A program made the translations under genes and the position numbers. From an uncultured Acetatifactor sp. (GTDB lineage Bacteria > Bacillota > Clostridia > Lachnospirales > Lachnospiraceae), in contig CAJTPN010000016.1 of assembly GCA_910578185.1 (NCBI GenBank), forward strand, positions 8,379 through 72,378: a stretch of DNA of 64,000 nt, given 5' to 3'. The notes under the pieces were generated by a model. The model was not told where the DNA came from and made no database searches. It worked only from the letters and a program-made list of their open reading frames with translations. Below are positions 9,329-17,440 of the stretch, in pieces. The stretch's first letter is position 1; each line of letters starts with the position of its first letter.

Positions 9329-12300
9329 TCAGAATTCCTCATCGAATCCTTCCGCCTCTACGCCTGCCTCTTCTTCCTCCGCATCAAATGCGTCCTCAAA
9401 ATCGTCTTCTTCCTCATCGTCGGCGCTTACAAGCTCTCCATCATCGTCAAACTCCTGGGCCTGGTACCCCATATCTCCCAGAGCGTTCTGATCATAATCA
9501 TCATACTTGCGGTCATCGCCCATTTCGTAACGGTAATCCGCATCTCCGTAGTCGATAGACTCCACAATTTCAACCTCGGTCTGATCCTCGCGCAACACGC
9601 GCACATCCAGTCCAAGGGCCTGCAGTTCCTTTAACAATACCTTGAAAGATTCCGGAATACCGGGCTCAGGTATGTTATCTCCCTTGATGATCGCCTCATA
9701 AGTCTTAACACGCCCTACCACATCGTCGGATTTCACCGTAAGGATCTCCTGCAGCGTGTAGGAAGCACCGTATGCCTCCAGGGCCCAAACTTCCATCTCT
9801 CCAAAACGCTGGCCCCCAAACTGTGCCTTTCCGCCCAGGGGCTGCTGTGTCACCAGGGAATAGGGTCCCGTAGAACGGGCATGAATCTTATCGTCCACCA
9901 AATGATGCAGTTTCAGGTAATGCATATGCCCGATTGTGACAGGACTGTCAAAATATTCTCCTGTCCTGCCGTCCCTCAGACGCACCTTGCCGTCGCGGGA
10001 AATGGGTACGCCCTTCCAGACTTCTCTGTGATCTCTGTTGTCATATAAATACTGCATTACCTCCGGCAGCAGCTCTTCCTTATGCTTCGCCTCGAACTCT
10101 TCCCACTCCAGGTTCACATAATCATTGGCCAGATCCAGCGTATCCATAATATCATTTTCGTTTGCACCGTCAAACACAGGCGTGGCCACATTGAATCCAA
10201 GCGCCCTGGCCGCCAGGGAGAGATGAATCTCCAGCACCTGCCCGATATTCATACGGGAAGGCACACCCAGAGGATTCAACACGATATCCAAGGGCCTTCC
10301 GTTTGGCAGGTAAGGCATATCCTCCACGGGCAGCACCCTGGAAACCACACCCTTATTTCCGTGACGTCCCGCCATCTTGTCGCCCACGGAAATCTTTCTC
10401 TTTTGAGCTATATAAATACGAACCGCCTGATTCACACCGGGCGAAAGCTCGTCGCTGTTCTGCCTGGTGAAAACCTTGGCATCCACCACAATACCATATT
10501 CGCCGTGAGGTACTTTCAAAGAAGTGTCCCGAACTTCCCTTGCCTTTTCACCGAAAATAGCACGAAGAAGCCTTTCCTCCGCAGTCAGCTCCGTCTCGCC
10601 CTTGGGCGTAACCTTGCCCACCAGAATATCGCCGGCCCGCACCTCTGCGCCGATACGTACAATTCCCCTGTCGTCCAGATCCTTCAGCGCATCGTCGCCC
10701 ACACCGGGAACATCCCGGGTAATCTCCTCAGGCCCTAACTTGGTGTCACGGGCCTCCGCCTCATACTCTTCAATATGAACGGAAGTATATACGTCGTCCT
10801 GAACCAATCTCTCGCTCAAGAGTACCGCATCCTCATAATTGTAGCCTTCCCAGGTCATGAAACCAATTAACGGGTTCTTACCCAGCGCCAGCTCACCCAT
10901 GGCCGTGGACGGACCGTCGGCAATCACCTGGCCCTTCTCCACATGATCTCCCTTAAACACAATGGGCTTCTGGTTATAGCAGTTGGACTGATTGCTTCGC
11001 GAGAATTTTGTAAGGTGGAATTCCGCCTTTTCCCCGTCGTCATATGTCATCCTGATCACACTGGCAAATACGAAATCCACCGTACCCGCTTTCTTGGCCA
11101 CAATACAGACGCCGGAGTCCACCGCAGCTTTCACTTCCATGCCCGTACCTACCACCGGCGACTCCGTGGTCAATAGCGGCACCGCCTGACGCTGCATGTT
11201 GGATCCCATCAACGCACGGTTTGCGTCGTCATTTTGCAGGAACGGAATTAAAGCCGTCGCCACGGAAAACACCATTCTGGGCGACACATCCATATAATCG
11301 TACATGGCACGGGGATACTCGGAAGTCTCCTCCCTGTAGCGTCCGGAAACAGTGGTACGAACAAAATGCCCCTCCCCATCCAGAGCCTCACTGGCCTGCG
11401 CCACATGATAATTGTCTTCTTCGTCTGCAGTCATATACACCACTTCGTCCGTGACCACAGGATTTGTAGGATCAGATTTATCTATCTTTCTGTACGGCGC
11501 TTCCACAAAACCATACTCGTTAATTCTGGCATAGCTTGCAAGAGAGTTGATCAAACCAATATTGGGACCCTCGGGCGTCTCGATAGGGCACATTCTCCCG
11601 TAATGGGAGTAGTGCACGTCACGAACCTCAAATCCTGCCCGATCCCTGGACAAACCGCCCGGTCCCAGTGCGGATAAACGTCTCTTGTGGGTCAGCTCAC
11701 CTAGAGGATTGTTCTGATCCATAAACTGAGAAAGCTGGGAGGAGCCAAAAAACTCCTTCACCGCAGCCGTCACCGGCTTGATATTGATCAGGGACTGAGG
11801 AGAAATCTCGTCCGTGTCATGGGTTGTCATGCGCTCCCGCACCACTCTCTCCATCCTGGACAAACCGATGCGATACTGATTCTGCAGCAGTTCCCCTACC
11901 GCACGGATACGCCTGTTGCCAAGATGGTCAATATCGTCGTCATTCCCCAACCCATACTCCAGATGAATGTTGTAGTTGATGGACGCAATGATATCTTCCT
12001 TGGTAATATGCTTGGGCACCAGCTCGTGTGCATTTTTCTTCAAAGCCTCCGCCAGCTTCTCCGGATCATGGGAAAATTCCTCCAGAATCTGTGCCAGCAA
12101 GGGGTAGTATACCTTTTCACGAATTCCAAAATCCCTGGGATTACAGTCCACAAAGCTGGTGAGATCCACCATCATATTGGAAAGAACTTTTACATTCTTT
12201 TCTTCCGTCTGAATATATACAAAGGGAACGGCAGCATTCTGAATAGTGTCCGCCAGCTCCGCACTCACCTTGTCACCCTTTGACGCCAGGACTTCTCCCG

Positions 12301-13207
12301 TGGAAGGGTCCACCACGTCAGCCGCCAGGATCTGATGTCTGATCCTGTTTCTAAGGGCAAGCTTCTTGTTAAATTTATATCGTCCTACCTTTGCCAGATC
12401 ATATCTGCGGGGATCAAAAAACATGGCGTTGATCAGGCTTTCCGCGCTTTCCACGCTCAGCGGCTCACCGGGTCGAATCTTTTTATATAACTCCAAAAGA
12501 CCCTCCTGATAATTCTCAGCAGTGTCCTTTGTGAAGCTTGCTTCTATCTTGGGTTCATCTCCGAATATTTCTCGGATCTCATCGTTTGTTCCGATACCAA
12601 GCGCACGTATCAGCACGGTGACAGGTACCTTACGTGTCCTGTCCACACGCACATAAAAGACATCATTGGAATCCGTTTCATACTCCAGCCATGCGCCGCG
12701 GTTGGGGATCACTGTGCAGGAATAGAGCCTCTTACCGATCTTATCATGCCCAATGGCATAATAAATGCCGGGGGAACGCACCAACTGACTTACGATAACT
12801 CGCTCCGCACCATTGATTACAAAGGTTCCGGTCTCTGTCATCAGGGGAAGATCACCCATAAATATTTTATGCTCACTGATTTCTTCTTTTTCCTTATTGT
12901 AGAGGCGGACAGTAACCGTCAAAGGCGCTGCATAGGTAGCATCCCTTTCCTTGCATTCCTCAATAGAATATTTAACATCGTCCTTGCACAGCTCAAAGTC
13001 CACAAATTCAAGGCTAAGGGAACCGCTGTAATCTGCGATCGGAGAGATATCATCAAAAACCTCTTTCAGTCCCTCGTCAAGAAACCATTGATAGGAATCC
13101 TTCTGGACTTCGATCAGATTGGGCATCTCCAAAACCTCTTTTTGCCGTGCGTAACTCATACGCATCACCTTGGTGCCGGCAGCTGGACGTATTCTGTTTT
13201 TCTCCAT
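9329..13207 (-). CDS. rpoB: DNA-directed RNA polymerase subunit beta
   Basis: The 1292-residue beta subunit. Start chosen at 13207 (MEKNRIRP) because GGGGTGAAG precedes it; longer in-frame starts run into the promoter. The rifampicin cluster reads GSSQLSQFMDQNNPLGELTH and continues to HKRRLSALGPGGLSRDRAG, the sensitive-type sequence. The C-terminus after the conserved LLKELQALGLDV region extends about 100 residues and ends in a very acidic tail. A promoter at 13308-13336 and the terminator at 13502-13536 place rpoBC in a transcription unit separate from rplJL. Confidence 0.98.
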   Translation of the reverse strand: MEKNRIRPAAGTKVMRMSYARQKEVLEMPNLIEVQKDSYQWFLDEGLKEVFDDISPIADYSGSLSLEFVDFELCKDDVKYSIEECKERDATYAAPLTVTVRLYNKEKEEISEHKIFMGDLPLMTETGTFVINGAERVIVSQLVRSPGIYYAIGHDKIGKRLYSCTVIPNRGAWLEYETDSNDVFYVRVDRTRKVPVTVLIRALGIGTNDEIREIFGDEPKIEASFTKDTAENYQEGLLELYKKIRPGEPLSVESAESLINAMFFDPRRYDLAKVGRYKFNKKLALRNRIRHQILAADVVDPSTGEVLASKGDKVSAELADTIQNAAVPFVYIQTEEKNVKVLSNMMVDLTSFVDCNPRDFGIREKVYYPLLAQILEEFSHDPEKLAEALKKNAHELVPKHITKEDIIASINYNIHLEYGLGNDDDIDHLGNRRIRAVGELLQNQYRIGLSRMERVVRERMTTHDTDEISPQSLINIKPVTAAVKEFFGSSQLSQFMDQNNPLGELTHKRRLSALGPGGLSRDRAGFEVRDVHYSHYGRMCPIETPEGPNIGLINSLASYARINEYGFVEAPYRKIDKSDPTNPVVTDEVVYMTADEEDNYHVAQASEALDGEGHFVRTTVSGRYREETSEYPRAMYDYMDVSPRMVFSVATALIPFLQNDDANRALMGSNMQRQAVPLLTTESPVVGTGMEVKAAVDSGVCIVAKKAGTVDFVFASVIRMTYDDGEKAEFHLTKFSRSNQSNCYNQKPIVFKGDHVEKGQVIADGPSTAMGELALGKNPLIGFMTWEGYNYEDAVLLSERLVQDDVYTSVHIEEYEAEARDTKLGPEEITRDVPGVGDDALKDLDDRGIVRIGAEVRAGDILVGKVTPKGETELTAEERLLRAIFGEKAREVRDTSLKVPHGEYGIVVDAKVFTRQNSDELSPGVNQAVRIYIAQKRKISVGDKMAGRHGNKGVVSRVLPVEDMPYLPNGRPLDIVLNPLGVPSRMNIGQVLEIHLSLAARALGFNVATPVFDGANENDIMDTLDLANDYVNLEWEEFEAKHKEELLPEVMQYLYDNRDHREVWKGVPISRDGKVRLRDGRTGEYFDSPVTIGHMHYLKLHHLVDDKIHARSTGPYSLVTQQPLGGKAQFGGQRFGEMEVWALEAYGASYTLQEILTVKSDDVVGRVKTYEAIIKGDNIPEPGIPESFKVLLKELQALGLDVRVLREDQTEVEIVESIDYGDADYRYEMGDDRKYDDYDQNALGDMGYQAQEFDDDGELVSADDEEEDDFEDAFDAEEEEAGVEAEGFDEEF

Positions 13208-13307
13208 TGACACTTCACCCCATTCTTTCTGATTTATACCTGAACTAATGGGCAATCCGCCCGATTTCCTAAAAACAGGTATAACTTTGCACAATAATGC
13301 ATCTTTC

Positions 13308-13336
13308 ATACTAGCACAGATTTGAAAAGGGGTCAA
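13308..13336 (-). promoter_or_regulatory. Vegetative promoter of rpoBC
   Basis: Minus strand TTGACC (13331-13336) and TAGTAT (13308-13313) with 17-nt spacing and an upstream TGC that makes an extended -10. It lies about 100 nt before the rpoB start, in the 370-nt rplL-rpoB gap, and downstream of the rplL terminator. The rest of that gap (13337-13500) shows no gene. Confidence 0.7.
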
Positions 13337-13501
13337 GCAGAATTTTTATTAATTCCACATCAAATCCGACCATTCGCCCCTTAATCCCCTGCAGCATGAC
13401 CTTGAATCCGATCATCCCTAAAATATAGCTCCCCGCATTACACCAGGAATCATCCCCGTTTGGCAACACTCCAACGCCGGTCCTCCTGTTTTTTAACATA
13501 G

Positions 13502-13536
13502 AAAAAAGGCTGTTTCAATCGCTCAAACAGCCTTTT
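13502..13536 (-). terminator. Intrinsic terminator after rplL
   Basis: A 12-bp perfect stem (AAAAGGCTGTTT at 13504-13515 with AAACAGCCTTTT at 13525-13536) with a 9-nt loop, followed on the minus strand by a T-run. It lies about 40 nt after the rplL stop. It separates rplJL from rpoBC, or acts as a partial terminator that lowers polymerase expression relative to L7/L12 (inference). Confidence 0.85.
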
Positions 13537-13577
13537 CCAACTAGCCGATATGACAACGCCCTTGGGATTACATCAAC

Positions 13578-13952
13578 TTACTTCAATGTAGCCTTAGCGC
13601 CAACTTCTTCAAGCTTCTTCTTGATCTCTTCAGCCTCTTCCTTGGAAGCGCCTTCCTTGATCACCTTCGGAGCACCTTCAACGGTATCCTTAGCTTCCTT
13701 CAAGCCAAGTCCGGTCACTTCGCGGACAACCTTGATAACCTTAACCTTCTCTGCTCCAACCTCGGTCAATTCTACATCGAACTCGGTCTTCTCCTCTGCC
13801 TGATCTGCAGCAGGACCTGCAGCTGCTACCACAACACCTGCGGCTGCGGATACGCCAAACTCTTCCTCACAAGCCTTTACAAGTTCATTCAACTCTAATA
13901 CTGTCATCTCTTTGATTGCATCAATCAGTTCCTGAGCCGTTAATTTAGCCAT
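13578..13952 (-). CDS. rplL: 50S ribosomal protein L7/L12
   Basis: 124 residues: N-terminal dimerisation helices (TAQELIDAIKEMTVLEL), an Ala/Gly/Val hinge (about 38-55), and the conserved C-terminal domain with VKVVREVTGLGLKEAKDTV. It forms the ribosomal stalk bound through L10. Start 13952 has GGAGG 8 nt upstream. It follows rplJ by 43 nt and ends before a strong terminator. Confidence 0.97.
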   Translation of the reverse strand: MAKLTAQELIDAIKEMTVLELNELVKACEEEFGVSAAAGVVVAAAGPAADQAEEKTEFDVELTEVGAEKVKVIKVVREVTGLGLKEAKDTVEGAPKVIKEGASKEEAEEIKKKLEEVGAKATLK

Positions 13953-13995
13953 TTTCCTATCCTCCATTTTAAAATAATTAATGTGTATCTCAATC

Positions 13996-14517
13996 TTATT
14001 CTGCGGGTGCCGCTTCCACAGCCGCCGCCCCTGCGCCGCCTTTTTCCGCCAACTGGTTCATAACACGAGCGAAATTGGTAACAGGACTCTGCAAACTTCC
14101 AAGCAATTTGGAAATAAGTGTTTCCCTGGAAGGGATACTTGCAATCACTGCCATTCCCTTTGCATCATACATTGTGCCTTCCACAACGCCCGCCTTGATC
14201 TCCAGCTTGTCAGCCGTCTTCGCGAACTCAGAAAGCACTCTCGCGGGAGCGGTGGCGTCATCGTTGGAAATTGCCACTGCGCTGGGTCCTTCCAGATACT
14301 GTGACAAACCTTCAAAAGGTGTATCCTTGAACGCAAAGTTCATGTAAGTGTTCTTATACACCTTGTAGACAATTCCTGCCTCGCGCAGATTCTTGCGCAG
14401 CTGGGTATCCTGTGCAACAGTCAGTCCCCGGTAATCCACCAGGACTACGGACTGTGCGTCTTTGATACTTGCAGCGATCTCGTCCACAATAGGTTTCTTT
14501 AAATCAACCTTTGCCAT
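13996..14517 (-). CDS. rplJ: 50S ribosomal protein L10
   Basis: 173 residues, starting MAKVDLKKPIVDEIAASI, with the conserved VLVDYRGLTVAQDTQLRKNLR segment; the C-terminal helix for L7/L12 dimers is short and Ala-rich. L10 anchors the L7/L12 stalk. The start at 14517 follows GGAGGTAAAAAA. Upstream lie a 101-bp tandem duplication and the L10 leader with an attenuator hairpin; together the leader is about 390 nt, far longer than needed for translation. Confidence 0.96.
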   Translation of the reverse strand: MAKVDLKKPIVDEIAASIKDAQSVVLVDYRGLTVAQDTQLRKNLREAGIVYKVYKNTYMNFAFKDTPFEGLSQYLEGPSAVAISNDDATAPARVLSEFAKTADKLEIKAGVVEGTMYDAKGMAVIASIPSRETLISKLLGSLQSPVTNFARVMNQLAEKGGAGAAAVEAAPAE

Positions 14518-14524
14518 TTTTTTA

Positions 14525-14542
14525 CCTCCTATTTTAGTTCCG
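14525..14542 (-). promoter_or_regulatory. Shared junction motif upstream of rplJ
   Basis: Minus strand CGGAACTAAAATAGGAGG. This 18-nt block joins the tandem hairpin units to the ribosome site of rplJ. The same block with the middle two bases varying recurs before flgK1, flgN and the GH43 gene. Confidence 0.6.
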
Positions 14543-14733
14543 CAACTAATCCAACGGCCCCTTGTCTGCGGAAGAACTCCCGCCTGCTTCGCCGTCGGCA
14601 TTTCTTCCCAGGGCCTTTGGATTTGTTGCTGATTTTAGTTCCGCAACTAATCCAACGGCCCCTTGTCTGCGGAAGAACTCCCGCCTGCTTCGCCGTCGGT
14701 ATTTCTTCCCAGGGCCTTTGGATTTGTTGCTGA
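14532..14733 (-). repeat. Two tandem 101-bp hairpin units upstream of rplJ
   Basis: Two copies (14532-14632 and 14633-14733) with a period of 101 bp differ by a single base (14599 versus 14700). A partial third start follows (TTTTTGTTCCGC). On the minus strand each unit folds into a long stem: GCAAC and AATCCAA at its 5' end pair with TTGGATT and GTTGC at its 3' end, with inner pairing of GGCCC and GGAAGAA with their complements. It lies after the L10 leader terminator hairpin and is not part of the standard L10 leader. The function is unknown. Confidence 0.85.
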
Positions 14734-14786
14734 TTTTTGTTCCGCATCCGGCCCATAAACCGTTATTTTAAAATTATACCGGATTT

Positions 14787-14910
14787 ATAAAAATCCCTCC
14801 GAGAGAAGACTCGGAGGGAAACGCATCAAAAATTACGCTCTTGCGATATTTTCTCCTCGGTAGGATTTACGCTTTCCGCACCTACTGTCTTCGGCATAAT
14901 TCAAAATCTA
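14787..14910 (-). ncRNA. Ribosomal protein L10 leader with attenuator hairpin
   Basis: On the minus strand the transcript begins near 14908 and contains GCCGAAGACAGTAGGTGCGG and AAATCCTACCGAGG, the hallmark segments of the Firmicute L10 leader (Rfam L10_leader type), which binds the L10-L12 complex. It is followed by a 10-bp stem TCCCTCCGAG/CTCGGAGGGA (14794-14819) and TTTTTA, an intrinsic terminator acting as the attenuator. In this family excess L10(L12)4 favours termination (established knowledge); its activity here is inferred. Confidence 0.82.
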
Positions 14911-14914
14911 TGAT

Positions 14915-14943
14915 AGCATACCAGATAAAGCCAAAATTGTCAA
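14915..14943 (-). promoter_or_regulatory. Vegetative promoter of rplJL
   Basis: Minus strand TTGACA (14938-14943) and TATGCT (14915-14920) with exactly 17-nt spacing, right after the rplA stop and just before the L10 leader. The predicted start of transcription lies close to the first base of the leader. Confidence 0.8.
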
Positions 14944-14946
14944 GCC

Positions 14947-15636
14947 CTAAAATTTAGCCACACTGACCTTTACCCCAGGTCCCATGCTGCATGCCATGGT
15001 GATGCTCTTCAGATACTGGCCCTTAAGCACGCTGGGTCTTGCCTTCACGATTGCGTCCATCAGCGCGTTGAAATTCTCCTTCAGCGCCTCTTCGGTAAAG
15101 GAAGCCTTTCCTACAGGTACATGAATGATATTGGTCTTGTCAAGCCTGTATTCGATCTTACCGGCCTTGATATCGTTGATGGCCTTCGTCACATCCATCG
15201 TTACGGTTCCAGCCTTTGGGTTGGGCATCAAGCCTTTGGGACCAAGGGTTTTACCAAGACGTCCCACAACGCCCATCATATCGGGTGTAGCTACAACCAC
15301 ATCGAAATCCAGCCATCCCTCGTTCTGAATCTTGGGGATCAGCTCTTCGCCGCCTACGTAATCCGCACCTGCGGCCTCAGCCTCGTTCACCTTATCACCC
15401 TTTGCAAATACCAGAACCTTCACCGTCTTACCGGTTCCGTTGGGCAGTACAACCGCGCCACGGATCTGCTGCTCCGCATGGCGTCCGTCACAACCGGTCC
15501 TGATATGCACTTCCACGGTCTCATCAAACTTTGCGCTTGCGGTTTTCTTCACCAGCGCGATCGCATCATCCGGCTCGTAGAACACGGAACGGTCTACCAG
15601 CTTCGCGGTCTCGGTATATTTCTTACCATGTTTCAT
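14947..15636 (-). CDS. rplA: 50S ribosomal protein L1
   Basis: 229 residues, typical length, starting MKHGKKYTETAKLVDR with the conserved block GRLGKTLGPKGLMPNPKAGT near residues 129-148 and the C-terminal VLKGQYLKSITMACSMGPG. It binds the L1 stalk of 23S rRNA and, in many bacteria, represses its own rplKA mRNA. GGGAGGTAGAATAA precedes the start. It lies 18 nt after rplK. Confidence 0.97.
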   Translation of the reverse strand: MKHGKKYTETAKLVDRSVFYEPDDAIALVKKTASAKFDETVEVHIRTGCDGRHAEQQIRGAVVLPNGTGKTVKVLVFAKGDKVNEAEAAGADYVGGEELIPKIQNEGWLDFDVVVATPDMMGVVGRLGKTLGPKGLMPNPKAGTVTMDVTKAINDIKAGKIEYRLDKTNIIHVPVGKASFTEEALKENFNALMDAIVKARPSVLKGQYLKSITMACSMGPGVKVSVAKF

Positions 15637-15654
15637 TTATTCTACCTCCCTCTC

Positions 15655-16080
15655 TTATTCTTCCACCGTAATTCCCATACTGCGCGCCGTACCTGCGATC
15701 ATGCTCATGGCTGCCTCCAGGCTTGCGGCATTCAAATCCGGCATCTTCAGCTCGGCAATCTCCTGAATCTTTGCCTTGGAAATCTTTGCAACCTTTGTCT
15801 TGTTAGGCACTGCGGAACCCGATTTCAGGTTGCATGCCTTCTTCAGCAAAACGGCTGCGGGGGGAGTTTTGGTAATGAAACTGAAGCTTCTGTCCGCATA
15901 TACGGTAATCACCACGGGGATAATCAGATCTCCCTGATCTGCCGTTCTTGCGTTGAACTGCTTCGTAAATTCGACAATGTTCACGCCGTGCTGTCCAAGT
16001 GCGGGACCAACAGGCGGAGCCGGTGTTGCCTTGCCGGCAGGAATCTGTAATTTGATATAACCTGTTACTTTTTTTGCCAT
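15655..16080 (-). CDS. rplK: 50S ribosomal protein L11
   Basis: 141 residues starting MAKKVTGYIKLQIPAGKATP, with the Pro-rich hinge PPVGPALGQHGVNI and the C-terminal rRNA-binding domain. It forms the GTPase-associated centre and is the thiostrepton/stringent-response site. Start 16080 has AGGAGGTGCC upstream; longer in-frame starts run through the structured leader and are rejected. Confidence 0.97.
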   Translation of the reverse strand: MAKKVTGYIKLQIPAGKATPAPPVGPALGQHGVNIVEFTKQFNARTADQGDLIIPVVITVYADRSFSFITKTPPAAVLLKKACNLKSGSAVPNKTKVAKISKAKIQEIAELKMPDLNAASLEAAMSMIAGTARSMGITVEE

Positions 16081-16260
16081 TTTGGCACCTCCTATAATGT
16101 GGTATACCGTAGTCTCCACAGACAACGGCATCCTGGCGCAGCTTCTTCCCTCTTCCATTCCCCGGAAGACACAGGATAAGTCTGCTCCCACTTTGCTGCG
16201 GCAGTCCAGAGACCGCCTTGTATTCAACCGCCCTCCCGGGCGGGAAATACCTTGTTCAAA
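16081..16260 (-). promoter_or_regulatory. Structured leader between nusG and rplK
   Basis: 180 nt on the minus strand with a GC-rich hairpin CCGCCC-GGGA-GGGCGG near 16232-16247 and a long outer pairing of GGTCTC with GAGACT spanning most of the rest. An L1-type autoregulatory site upstream of rplK is expected from the family, but I could not identify its exact sequence. No promoter was recognised here. Confidence 0.4.
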
Positions 16261-16779
16261 CTAAAGCTTTCTCACTTCCGCAAAGCTGATCTCAACAGGG
16301 GTTTCCCTGCCAAACAGCTCCACGTTGATAGTAGCGGTCTGCTTGCTGAAGTCAAGCTTCTGCACCACGCCCACAGTATCCTTCCAGATACCTGCAACCA
16401 CTGCGATGCTGTCCCCTTCGCCAAAGTCAACGGAGACATTTTCATTCTTGATTCCCAGGGGTTTCATCTCCGCTTCCGTAAGGGGTACCGGCTTACTGCC
16501 CGGTCCCACAAAGCCCGTCACGCCTCGGGTATTGCGAACCACATACCATGTGTCGTCATTCATCTCCATATTGAGAAGCACATAGCCCGGAAACATTTTC
16601 TTCTGAACCGTCTTCCTGGCGCCGTTCTTCATTTCAACCACTTCCTGCAAGGGTACTCTCACTTCCAGAATCTGCTCCGCAAGGTGTTTGTTGTTCTCGA
16701 TCGTCTTCTCAATATTGGCTTTGACTTTGTTTTCATATCCTGAGTAGGTATGGACTACATACCATTTTGCCTCTGCCAT
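16261..16779 (-). CDS. nusG: Transcription termination/antitermination protein NusG
   Basis: 172 residues: the N-terminal NGN domain starts AEAKWYVVHTYSGYENKVK and contains VLLNMEMNDDTWYVVRNTRGVTGF across two stretches; a C-terminal KOW domain has FGEGDSIAVVAGIWKDTVG. It binds RNA polymerase and couples with Rho or ribosomal S10. It lies 10 nt after secE, in the standard rpmG-secE-nusG order. Confidence 0.97.
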   Translation of the reverse strand: MAEAKWYVVHTYSGYENKVKANIEKTIENNKHLAEQILEVRVPLQEVVEMKNGARKTVQKKMFPGYVLLNMEMNDDTWYVVRNTRGVTGFVGPGSKPVPLTEAEMKPLGIKNENVSVDFGEGDSIAVVAGIWKDTVGVVQKLDFSKQTATINVELFGRETPVEISFAEVRKL

Positions 16780-16789
16780 ACAATCACCC

Positions 16790-16996
16790 TCATCCTAAAT
16801 TTGTTATAAAGAACACGCCGTGCTGCACGACATAATCCAGGATCGCAATGATAACGCCCACGACCACCGAGATCGCCACCACCGCAATTGACTGCTTCAC
16901 GGTAGCGTTTTTGTCCGGCCATATAATTTTCTTAAATTCAGATTTTACCCCCGCGAAAAAACCGGGGCCTGCTTTCTTTTCTGCGGAATCTCCCAT
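16790..16996 (-). CDS. secE: Preprotein translocase subunit SecE
   Basis: 68 residues from the ATG at 16996. It has the short cytosolic helix FFAGVKSEFKKIIWPDKNAT (the conserved WP) followed by one transmembrane segment of about 20 hydrophobic residues. It stabilises SecY in the SecYEG channel. An ATG three codons upstream (17005) is possible, but the AAAGG site is better spaced for 16996. It lies between rpmG and nusG. Confidence 0.93.
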   Translation of the reverse strand: MGDSAEKKAGPGFFAGVKSEFKKIIWPDKNATVKQSIAVVAISVVVGVIIAILDYVVQHGVFFITNLG

Positions 16997-17045
16997 TTCA
17001 ACCATACCTTTCCACAACTGCGGGCAAAAGTCCCTCCCGGCACTT

Positions 17046-17195
17046 TTATTTGGTTTCCTTGTGCAATGTGTGTGTCCTGCAGAATCTGCAATATTTCTTG
17101 GTTTCCATTCTATCAGGATGCGTTTTCTTATCCTTGGTAGTATTGTAGTTACGCTGCTTGCATTCGGTACAAGCCAATGTGATTTTTGTACGCAT
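17046..17195 (-). CDS. rpmG: 50S ribosomal protein L33
   Basis: 49 residues read directly from the reverse strand: MRTKITLACTECKQRNYNTT, then KDKKTHPDRMETKKYCRFC, then RTHTLHKETK. It has both CxxC pairs (CTEC and CRFC), so it is the zinc-binding form. GGAGGTAGCAAA precedes the start. The first gene of the secE-nusG-rplKA unit. Confidence 0.95.
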   Translation of the reverse strand: MRTKITLACTECKQRNYNTTKDKKTHPDRMETKKYCRFCRTHTLHKETK

Positions 17196-17285
17196 TTTGC
17201 TACCTCCACATATTTTCTGAATCGCCGTTTCCCGGCCTAAAATTTATGCATAAAAAAAAGACCTGAAACCTTATCTCGTCTGCTT

Positions 17286-17314
17286 ACTATATCACATGCC
17301 ACCTCTTTCGTCAA
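17286..17314 (-). promoter_or_regulatory. Vegetative promoter of rpmG-secE-nusG-rplKA
   Basis: Minus strand TTGACG (17309-17314) and TATAGT (17286-17291) with 17-nt spacing, about 90 nt before rpmG. It diverges from the FliD-like gene. Confidence 0.72.
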
Positions 17315-17343
17315 TCTTTTTTTACAATTTTTTCTTGCCGTAC

Positions 17344-17372
17344 TTGTTTCTTATAATTATATATGCTATACT
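17344..17372 (+). promoter_or_regulatory. Candidate promoter of the FliD-like gene
   Basis: Plus strand TTGTTT (17344-17349) and TATACT (17367-17372) with 17-nt spacing and TGC before the -10 (extended -10). This looks like a vegetative promoter rather than a SigD flagellar one; no TAAA-N15-GCCGATAA is present here. Confidence 0.5.
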
Positions 17373-17440
17373 AAAATCCAAAGAGGATAAAATAAAGGCA
17401 TGTGGACGGATCCCTTGCCACGAAGAAAGGAGGCATGGCT

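Noticed and set aside
13311..13499. 62-codon open frame in the rplL-rpoB gap (minus)
   Set aside because: It spans the rpoB -35 box region and lies between a terminator and the promoter; no ribosome site or recognisable composition. Treated as chance.
14529..14756. 75-codon open frame through the 101-bp tandem repeats
   Set aside because: It is an accident of the repeat being open in one frame; the repeated peptide shifts frame between copies and no start site is convincing.
16081..16227. N-terminal extension of L11
   Set aside because: It runs through a structured leader and lacks homology; the ATG at 16080 has a strong AGGAGGTGCC site.
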